DNA of 64,000 nt from the NCBI GenBank assembly GCA_036927565.1, contig JAYESD010000008.1, positions 112,638,279 to 112,702,278 on the forward strand, given 5' to 3'. Positions 55,742-64,000 of the stretch are shown in pieces. The first letter of the stretch is position 1, and each line of letters starts with the position of its first letter. This DNA is from Tuctoria greenei (Eukaryota > Streptophyta > Magnoliopsida > Poales > Poaceae). Position numbers and translations under genes: made by a program. The notes beneath the pieces are model-generated. The model made no database searches and was not told the DNA's origin. It saw only the letters and a program-made list of their open reading frames with translations.

Positions 55742-58700
55742 GTTACACGTTTGAGGAAGGAGAACATTTGGATTGTGGATTCAGGTTGCTCACGCCACAT
55801 GACCGGTAACAAAGATTGGTTCTCCTCCCTCTCTTTTGTGTCACGTGTAGAGAATGTTACTTTTGCCAATAATTCTTCAACTCCTATAATTGCTAAGTGT
55901 TCGATTAGAGTAAATGCACTACACTTTGAAGGATGTGGCACTTGTCAAAAATTTGAAATACAACTTGCTTTCTGTTGCACAATTGCTAGATGAAAATCTA
56001 GAAATTATTTTCAATAAAAACTGCTGCAAAGTTGTAGGTTCAAATAGTGAGCTTATTTTTAACATGTCTCAGTTTGGAAGAGTTTTTAAAGCTGATTTTG
56101 ATATGTCTTCCTCTAAGCATAGGTGTCTAGTTGCTAATGATTCAAAGGACTTATATTTTTGGCATCGTAGACTTGGTCACGTAGGCTTTGATCACCTAAC
56201 GCGTGTTAGTGCTCTTGATCACATACGTGGGCTGCCTAAGCTAAAAGGGGACAAAGAAATTGTGTACTCTTCTTGTAGACATGCTAAGATGGTTGCAGGT
56301 TCACATACTCCTCTCACAATGATCATGACAACTGAACCATGTCAACTTTTGCATCTTGACACCGTAGGACCTTCACGTGTTCAATCCTTCGGAGGTAAAT
56401 GGTATGTTCTTGTTATCGTTGATGATTATTCTAGATACTCTTGGGTTTACTTTATGGCATCTAAGAATGAAGTTTTTAGTCACTTTAGAACTTTATTTCT
56501 TAGATTATCAATTGATCACCCAGGGTCATTAAAAGCAATTAGAAGTGATAATGGAACTGAATTTAAAAATCAATCTTTTGATCACTTTTGTGATGAAAAT
56601 AGAATAGATCATCAATTCTCTTCACCATATGTACCTCAACAAAACGGTGTTGTAGAAAGAAAGAACAGAACCTTAGTTGAGATGGCTAGGACTATGCTTG
56701 ATGAATATCAAACTCCTAGGAAATTTTGGGCTGATGCGTTAGCAACCGCTTGTTATGTCTCAAATCGTGTTTTCTTGCGTGCTAAGCTAGGTAAAACACC
56801 ATATGAGCTTCGGTTTGGACATAGGCCTAGTGTTACACACTTTCGGGTCTTTGGTTGCAAATGCTTTGTTAAGAAACATGGTAATATTGATAAATTTGAA
56901 CCTAGATCCATTGATGGCATGTTTCTTGGTTATCCATCTCATACTAGAGACTACCGTGTGCTTTTACTTGACACTAACAAAATTGTGGAGACTTGTGAAG
57001 TGTCTTTTGATGAAGCTAGCCCAGGTACTAGCTCCGGTGTTGCAGGACCAGATCTGTATCCTCATGGGGAGGGTATTTTCGAAGATGAAGAAGAGCCGGT
57101 GATACTGCCTGTTAGTTCCGAAGTTGACACGTGTCCAGCTCCGGACATTGAACAAGCTCCGGCTATCACCTATGCTGGCCCTGATGGTCCACAAGTCACA
57201 AGCTCATCGATTTGTGATGAACATGAATAAGAAGAAGCTTGTGAGACATTTGTTCCCCTACGGTTTTACAAAGATCATCCCCCACAACAGATGAATGGAA
57301 GCTTGCACGAACGAGTCACACGGTCCAGGTTTTGCGATCCAAACTCTCATGCTCATTCTGCTTTTGTTGCTTCTTTTGAACCCAAAGATTTATCACATGC
57401 ACTCACTAATGAATCTTGGATTATTGCCATGCAAGAAGAGTTAGAAAATTTTGAAAGAAATAATGTTTGGAAACTTGTACCTCCACCTCAAGATCACACT
57501 TTAATTGGAACTAAATGGGTATTTAAAAATAAACAAAGTGAGGATGGGGTTGTGGTTAGGAATAAGGCTAGGTTGGTTGCTCAAGGTTTCACTCAAGTTG
57601 AAGGTCTAGATTTTGATGAAACTTTTGCTCCTGTCGCTAGATTAGAAGCCATAAGAATTTTGTTGGCTTTTGCAGCATCTAAGGTTTTAAGCTATATCAA
57701 ATGGATGTTAAAAGTGCTTTTATTAATGGCTACATAGATGAGGAGGTTTATGTCAAACAACCACCGGGTTTTGAAAATCCAGTTTTTCCTAATCATGTTT
57801 ACAAACTGTCCAAAGCCTTATACGGTCTCAAACAAGCCCCTAGAGCATGGTATGATAGGTTAAAAACATTCTTACTTGAAAAGGGGTTTATCATGGGCAA
57901 GGTTGATAAAACTCTTTTTGTTCTTAAGCATGGCAATGACTCATTATTCGTTCAAGTGTATGTGGATGATATTATCTTTGGTTGTGCTTCTCATGATCTT
58001 GTGTCCAAGTTTTCAGCAATGATGAGTTCCAAATTTGAAATGAGTATGATGGGTGAACTCACTTACTTTTTGGGGCTACAAATCCAGCAAACCAAGGAGG
58101 ATACCTTTGTGCATCAAACGAAGTATACCAAAGACCTCCTAAGGCGCTTCAACATGGACAAAAGCAAGCCTCTTCGGACACCAATGGAAACAGCAACAAC
58201 ACTTGAACTTGATGAAGATGGTGAACCCGTGGATCAAAAAGAATATAGAAGCATGATCGGATCACTTTTGTACCTCACGGCATCAAGACCGGATATACAA
58301 TTCAGCATATGTCTTTGTGCACGGTTTCAAGCTTCCCCACGTGTTTCACATCGTCAAACCATCAAAAGGATTCTCAGGTACTTACATGGAACCCAAGAAT
58401 TTGGCATTTTTCTTCGTTCTTCCTCAACCGTTACTTTGAAAGCTTTTTCGGATGCTGATTTTGGGGGTTGTAGGATTGATAGGAAAAGTACTTCCGGTGC
58501 TTGTCATTTTCTTGGTAATTCTCTTGTTGCTTGGTCCTCTGGAAAACAAAATTCAGTTGCACAATCCACAGCCGAATCTGAATATGTTGCTGCTACTAGT
58601 GCTTGCTCACGAATTCTTTGGATTGTTCAAACACTTAAGGATTATGGGGTTGATCTAGATAGTGTTCCACTGTTTTGCGATAACACTAGTGCCATTTGCA

Positions 58701-58912
58701 TTGCTAAAAACCCCGTGCAACATTCTAGAACTAAGAACATTGACATTAGGTATCACTTTCTCTGAGATAATGTTGAAAAAGGAAACATTGTGCTTCACCA
58801 TGTAGATACCGAACAACAATTGGCTGACATTTTTACAAAACCTTTGGATTTCACTCGTTTTTGTTACATTCGTAGTGAAATAGGGGTTATGCATCCTCAT
58901 GGCTTAAATTGA
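55742..58912 (+). pseudogene. Sirevirus pol (protease, integrase, reverse transcriptase, RNase H)
   Basis: Continues in frame from gag. Protease motif IVDSGCSRHMTG is at about 55775-55810. A frameshift near 55900-55925 precedes the integrase: an HHCC-like start (HRRLGHVGFDHL... SSCRHAKM), then catalytic D in LLHLDTVGPSR (about 56350), D in RSDNGTEFK (about 56543) and E in QQNGVVERKNR (about 56640). Stop 57228-57230. Reverse transcriptase begins near 57420 (WKLVPPPQDHTLIGTKWVFK). A one-base frameshift near 57685 precedes MDVKSAFINGYIDEEVYV, LYGLKQAPRAWY and YVDDIIFG (57959-57982). RNase H follows with SDADFGGCRIDRKSTSG, AQSTAESEYVAA and FCDNTSAICIAKNP. A TGA at 58763-58765 (Arg expected) precedes the natural end at 58910-58912. 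All catalytic motifs remain recognisable but no full protein can be made. Confidence 0.95.
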
Positions 58913-59914
58913 GGGGGAGTTTTTGAAACTTGGGAAGTCTTTGTGTGAATCTGAAATTAAAATAATATGAGCATAGTATTTCATACATATATGACTCTGT
59001 GATTCCTTTTACATGCTGAAAGTTCTTACTACATTACTCGTGTTATACATTTTGTAGTTTTTGCCATGTCTAGTAATTGGAATAATTACTTACACTAAAA
59101 TTGGTCATGGTCAAACTTTCTTGCTGTTTTGAACTTGTTACATGTTCACAAGTGCTTTTAATCATAAAGAATTAATCAAGTAATCAACTCACATGTTGAG
59201 TTTTTATGAACAAATATAAATTGAGAAAAGATCAAGAGAATATGCATGCATCGCACTTCTTTTTCTGAGATGGCTTGTCATTGCACTTAGATATGAACTT
59301 GGAAGAAGTTGTGTATGACTAAAACCATGTCCTTAAGCTTCTGATTGTCAAATGACATAGGCTTGGCTTGGTTGGTTAGAATAAGGCAGATGCGCATATA
59401 ATCTCTTGCAAATATCATATGATCTAAATTTATGCTTTGAAAAATAATAAAATACAGCAACTAGTGTCATGCCTTCAGGTTTTGAAATAGTTAAGTTTGT
59501 GAGATCATGATGTGATTAAATTGAAAATTACATATGATCTCTAGCATGTCTTACACTACTTTATGTATCTCATTGATGTGATAGTGTAAGTTACTTGATA
59601 GTATGACTTGGATGAGCTTTGTTTATATGTATATGTTATAATATGCTCATAACAACTAAAGGGGGAGAGATAATTTGTTTATATGCTCATGACTTGCTGA
59701 ATACATTGTCCAAGGGGGAGAGATAAGCATGAAGAGAAAGAGAATATGTGCATAAGGAGAGATAATAAATGGGGAGAGATAATATGGGATAATTTTTCTT
59801 CTCATTTTACTTTTGATTTACAAAGGGGGAGAAATTGCCTTCAAAACTTTTATGTGAATAAGCCATTGTTCGGATTTTAAATGGTGTTGCCAATGAATTC
59901 ATCAAGGGGGAGAT
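58913..59914 (+). other. Sirevirus 3' non-coding region with repeated polypurine tracts
   Basis: Polypurine tracts of AAGGGGGAGA type occur at about 58911 (TGAGGGGGAG), 59659 (AAAGGGGGAGAGATAA), 59711 (CAAGGGGGAGAGATAAG), 59770 (TGGGGAGAGATAAT), 59822 (AAAGGGGGAGAAATTG) and 59903 (AAGGGGGAGAT, directly before the LTR at 59915). Multiplied tracts are a known Sirevirus trait. No envelope-like gene is seen. Confidence 0.85.
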
Positions 59915-61797
59915 TGTAAGACCTATATGTGTTGAATACATTGGCTTGTAGTGAATATACTTGCTTTGACGATAAAATTTTTGAATATCACCAAAACACC
60001 TTTTTATCAAGGTCCGACTCTAGCTCCGAGCTACAGCAAGGTCCGACGGTAGGTCCGGCTTGTTTTGGGTAGCTCCGGCTATGTTTGAAGCTAGGTCTTA
60101 CTTCTTGGTAAGGTCCGACTAGCTTTGGTTAGCTCCGGTGAGCTTTATCTTTAGCTCCAGCATGTCTTTGATAGCCCCGGCATATATTTGATAGCTCCAG
60201 AATGCTTTTGCTAAGCTCCGACGTACTTTGTCTAGCTCCGATTTTGGGTTGACTAGTTTTGACTAGTTTTTGGTAAGCTCCGGTGCTAGGATCTACTAGT
60301 TTTGGTAAGCTCCGCCAGGTGCTTCATTGTACTAGCTTTTGTTAGCTCCGGCTCAAGCTCCGGCTTGCTGTGGGATGGTCCAGAACTTGACCGCAATACT
60401 TCTGCTTTTCATTTGCAAAGTTTTGAACTTGCTTTATATTCTTGGAAAGATTGCTTAGTATTCATTTGCTAAGTTTTTGGTGTGTTTTGGTTGATATGGA
60501 TGATTTCGTTTTGATATGCTTTGCAACATGCTTATGTGAGGTGCTCACGTAAGGTGTTGTGTTCGAAACTAACTTGAGTCAAGTCGAGGACTTGAGCTCA
60601 TATGGATTGGTTGTTTATTCATGTGCAGGTGTTGCTTGAGTTCAAGACATGGCTGGTGACAGGATCCATTGGACTAGTCGCAGGGAGGAGATGAGGTTCC
60701 AACAACCAAATTCAGGAGGAATTGTGGTTGAGCTGATCAGGAGGTTGCGCAGCATGATTGAATCAAGAACAATGCATATGAAAGTATCGTGGACGTCATT
60801 GGAAGATGTTTGCACGTGTGCAAGGAGTGCATGGACGTGGCTACATGGTTCCGAGACGTGATGAAGAGATGTGGACGTAGAGAATTGGTCGGAAAGGTCC
60901 AACCGACTAGGTTATGGACCCAGGCTGCGGCTGGGTCGGGTTTGACTCAAATATGAAAAGATTTGAGTTGGTTATGATAGGATTTCGTGTGGGTCACGAA
61001 TTTGAGTTGTTTAGGAATGTGGGATACGTTCCTAAGGTGCGTATCTGCGTATTAGAATTGGAAGTCTTAAGGTTGCTTCTATCTGCGTATAGAAGAATCC
61101 TAAGCAGTTATGGAAAGTTACGATTCGTGAACAAAGTAGGATTAGGTTCCTGATCTGAGTTGAGTTGGCTTTCGAGCTGGTTATATAAGCAAGGGAGCCC
61201 AGAGCTCGTGGTGCACAACTTTGGGGCTGTTCCTCTTGTGTTCTATTGAATAAAATTCGTAGTTTGAAGGAACTTTTGTGCCTTGTTCGTCCGACTTGTT
61301 CCAGACAAGTTTTACTCGTCGAGTTTCTGGACAGCAGTACCTTTTGTCGGTGGTTTTATCATAACTCGAGTTTTACAGATCCAATTGACGTGTTTCTTTT
61401 TGGGTTGTCTTCACAACTTGATTGTCTATCATCTGTAAAATTTCACGATCATTGGATTTGTGGTCTATGATCTACATGAGTTTCTTTGAAGCGTTCCAGA
61501 ACTGTTTTTTTCTCGGGTAGGGCAGATTGACCATTGTTTGATCTTTCGATCATAACTTGAGTTTTTCTCGACGAATTTGAGTGATTCTTTTTGTGTTGTC
61601 TTCGTGACTTGATTCTCTCTGATATCTATCACTTTTGTCACGGTGAAACACATTTAGATTAGTCTCACACACGATTTCTTTAACAGATCATTTTTCTGCC
61701 AAAGGGGTTGGGGTTTAATAGTTTCCGCTGCATAAGATTTTTAAATCTACCATCCACCCCCCCTATGGTAGCTTTTCACATGCTCTTCGATCCTACA
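59915..61797 (+). repeat. 3' LTR of element C
   Basis: 1883 bp, TGTAAGACC...GATCCTACA. TATATAA at 61182-61188. It is followed by the target duplication AAATG. Confidence 0.93.
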
Positions 61798-62167
61798 AAA
61801 TGGGATCTTTGGCGTGCGGATCTCACGTAATTGAAGGTCGCTGGTTCCCGATACGAAAATTGTATCGGTTCCGCGCGCCTTGTCAGGCTGCCGCCTTCGG
61901 GCTTCTTGCCTTTCATGATGACAACCGTTCGCCTGGGTAAGAACCTCGACTTGATCATCGGGGTGGTCCCAGCTCCTCTTGTCATCGGCAGGGTGAAATT
62001 TTTGAATAGTATCTTCGACTTTCCTGTGGTTTCCATCCAAGCGTTGCGGGGGCTTACTTAAGAAGGAAAGCGCGCACCATCTGGGGTCCTTTACGCCTCT
62101 CATCTGAACTTGCGCTCGAACTCCCAAACTTGTGCTTGCTTTTGCTCCCTTGCCTCGCTGTGCTGCG
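61798..62167 (+). other. Leader of element B, second part
   Basis: Resumes after the Sirevirus at the duplicated AAATG and runs to the first ATG of the Transposase_28-type gene. Frames on the minus strand (61747-62526) are antisense and motif-free. Confidence 0.6.
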
Positions 62168-64000
62168 ATGGAGTTGGGTCTCCGCGAGAGCTGCTTGAAG
62201 ACTGAAGGTGACCTGAAGAAGGTTCGGGCCCTCATGGGGTGGTCCCCGGATTTCTTCAACCACCTGGTCCGCGCCGGAGGGAGAGCTCCCATTCGAGAAG
62301 GAGCACGCCGGCGAGATGGTGTACTTTTCTGCGTACGCCATGGTGGTGTTGATCCCACCTTTTTCCTCCTTTTTCTTGATGCTGCTAGACTTCTATGGTC
62401 AGCAGCTGTACCACCTTGGGCCCCACTCCATTCTTCTAGTGTTTGTATTCGTCTACTTCTGTGAAATGTGGGTGTGCATCCCCCCTGCATTGAGCTTTTC
62501 TGGACCTTCTTCACCGTCCATACCACCGGAAGGAGTAATGAGTACCTTGGCTTCTACTACTTTGTGAAGCGCAAGAAGTGCCCATTCAAGTACCTCCGGT
62601 CGTTTCCCTCTTGAAAGTGGGACGATTGGAAGAAGGACTGGATAGTCATCTGGGTGGAGGAGCACGAGAAGCTGGAGCTGCCCGAAGGCCTCCCCAACAT
62701 GGACACTGCAGTCTGGAGTGAAGCTCTGGTGCTGTCGGATGCCTTCAACCCTGCTCTGACCAGGATACGCCATTGTGTGGAGGGAGGATTAACTCCTCAG
62801 GCGGTATTTTGCAATTTCTTGGTCAACAGGTGGGCACCGATGAAGAGGAGAGAAAAACTCGCTTGGTCCCTCAACAGTGTGATGGACGACGACTGGGTCG
62901 AGACCGGGCTGAAGTCCAACATGGAGGGGGCGACCTTGGAGTTTCATCTCAAGAAGTTCCAGCATGGCATCAACGTCGCGGGTGATGACTTGACCCCGCC
63001 ACCAGCTTTCCTCCCTCTAAACTTGGAAGTACAGTTCAGCAGGGAGCTCCGGCGGATGATGCCGGTGCTTGACGACCTCGGTGTCATCGAGAGACGATCG
63101 ACATCCAGGGTGGTGATCCTTGGGGCTTCTGAAGGTGGCTCCGACCCTGCCCCGAAGCCAAGGACCGAAGTCGTTGGCAAGGGCAAGGAGCCGGTGGCCG
63201 AACCCTCGAGCCGAAAGAGGAAGCTAAAGCATGCCGACGGAAGGTCCGTCAGGCCTGCACCCTCTGCAACAGCTCCTTCTCCCCGGAGGGGGAGGTCTTC
63301 TACAACTGCGGCAGCTGTACCTGCAGCAGCGTCTTCCTGGGGTGCTAGCTCCGGGCATGTGACTCCAGTACCAGGGCCAGCTGAGGTCTCTGGGTCCAGA
63401 GGTCCTTCCCAATCGAGGGGGGCCTCGACTAAGGAAATGCCCGTGGCTGCAACAAGTTCTGGGGGGGCCTTCCGGAGCTACCACGCCGGTGGCGGCCATG
63501 GTCAGTCCAAAACGCCGGCGGCCATGATTCCGTGCAAGCTGGTGCGGAAGCCTTCCAAGGTAATTTTTAATCTTTACCTCAGACAGTTGTTTTGTTGTAG
63601 TAACTGTTTTTTAAGTTTCTTCATCCATCATCTGCAGCATCCCCAAGAAGAGGAGTGAGGCTCCGCCCTCAGCCACAGCAGCTGAAGCTGTGGGGACGGA
63701 GGCTTCTGCTCCTGTCCCGATGCCTCCCCAAGTGGTGGTTGAAGCTGCGGCAGCTCCGGCGCCAGCTGTCGTGGTCATGGACCTCGACTCATCCCCTGAG
63801 ACTCCCGTGGTAGCGCCGGACCACGGGAGAGAAGATGCGCCAGCGGCACCTGCCCCGGAGGTTGAAGCCTCGGGTCTTGATGCACAGATGTTGGAAGCTT
63901 CGGCCGCTGAGCCGGAGGAAGCAGTGATTCCGGCCCCAGAGATGGAAATTGTCGAAGCCCTGGCGGTTGAGCCAGAGGTTATTGAAGTCCCGGCGAGCGA
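62168..64000 (+). pseudogene. Transposase_28-type ('gypsy type transposon') gene of element B, broken and cut by the window edge
   Basis: Start at 62168 (MELGLRESCLKTEGDLKKVRA). A frameshift near 62285 leads into the family core (VYFSAYAMVVLIPPFSSFFLMLLDFYG, HLGPHSILLVFVFVYFCEMWVCI) and a second near 62490 into LFWTFFTVHTTGRSNEYLGFYYFVKRKKC. A TGA lies near 62611-62613. The reading then stays open from 62614 through DWIVIWVEEHEKLELPEGLP, an adjoining helical region and a Ser/Pro/Ala-rich linker. A probable intron (GTAATTTT at 63561 to CTGCAG at 63638) follows; the downstream Ala/Pro/Glu-rich frame (KKRSEAPPSATAAEAV onward) would be one base out of phase with it. The order matches the extra N-terminal gene of Tat-lineage gypsy elements. 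Its biochemical role is not established. Confidence 0.75.

Larger units (their letters stand above)
51518..61797 (+). mobile_element. Element C: complete Sirevirus (Maximus/SIRE-type Ty1-copia)
   Basis: 10.28 kb with two LTRs (51518-53384 and 59915-61797), TGTAAG...CCTACA ends and a perfect 5-bp target duplication AAATG (51513-51517 and 61798-61802). The order is primer site, long gag with zinc knuckle, protease, integrase, reverse transcriptase with YVDDIIFG, RNase H, then about 1 kb with repeated polypurine tracts. Domain order (integrase before reverse transcriptase) marks copia; the long Gag, YVDDIIFG and multiple polypurine tracts mark Sireviruses. About five in-frame stops and two frameshifts make it non-autonomous. 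The first 500 bp of the two LTRs differ at about 20 positions by hand count. Confidence 0.95.
50463..64000 (+). mobile_element. Element B: Tat-type Ty3-gypsy element, 5' part, split by a Sirevirus
   Basis: The 5' LTR (50463-51345) is followed by leader sequence 51346-51517, resuming at 61798-62167, then by a gene with a Transposase_28-type domain running off the window. It inserted into the 5' LTR of element A. The five bases before it are AGTAA, so its 3' end outside the window should be followed by AGTAA and then A-LTR sequence resembling GGAATTGCATAAATAGAC of the intact copy (about 15728). Confidence 0.75.

Noticed and set aside
61747..62526. 259-codon minus-strand frame
   Set aside because: Antisense to the leader and Transposase_28-type gene of element B; no motif and basic low-quality composition.
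1..64000. tRNA, rRNA or independent host genes
   Set aside because: No cloverleaf, ribosomal sequence or intact host-type gene outside transposon borders was recognised; a systematic tRNA scan was not possible by eye.

Overview
The window is plant nuclear DNA, almost certainly from a grass (Poaceae), and I read it as nested transposable elements with no supportable independent host gene. The evidence is the combination of element families: Sirevirus-type Ty1-copia, Tekay/RIRE3-like and Tat-type Ty3-gypsy elements, two CACTA (En/Spm) DNA transposons, a Stowaway-like MITE and an Angela-like LTR relic. Nearly all coding sequence is element-derived and carries stops or frameshifts. I cannot name the species.

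Layout, left to right. (1) 1-1385: minus-strand Sirevirus gag/protease relic, joined directly to (2) 1396-9884: minus-strand fragment of a long-LTR Tekay-like gypsy element (5' LTR 6050-9884, primer site, leader, an orf0-like gene, gag). (3) 9885-14515: truncated CACTA element carrying remnants of both its genes and one intact terminus. (4) 14773-15296: relic copia LTR. (5) From 15297 to beyond the window: a second minus-strand Tekay-like element, here called A. Its 3' LTR is 15297-20537. Its internal sequence is split between 20538-22371 and 46946-50032, and its 5' LTR starts at 50033.

Element A has been hit twice. A 24.6-kb CACTA element (22375-46942, matching termini, 3-bp ACA target duplication) sits in its internal region. 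A Tat-type gypsy element B (plus strand, from 50463) interrupts its 5' LTR. B is itself interrupted by a complete Sirevirus, C (51518-61797), with two LTRs of about 1.87 kb and a perfect AAATG target duplication. The window ends inside the first gene of B.

The large CACTA is the most interesting object. It has a TNP2-type transposase gene on the plus strand (40226-43859) and a Transposase_24-type accessory gene on the minus strand (about 23960-27370). It also has tandem arrays under both termini (37-bp units on the left, 71-bp units on the right) and a cargo region between the two transposase genes. The cargo holds two head-to-head copies of an unrecognised gene (29344-29943 minus; 34480-35046 plus) with conserved promoters, plus a third 3' relic. 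It also holds a broken F-box gene fragment, an open DUF4283-like reading frame (38471-39421), a related fragment, a 3 x 794-bp tandem repeat and a 28-bp minisatellite.

All family names come from motif recognition by eye. Divergences quoted are hand counts over stated stretches. No database search was possible.
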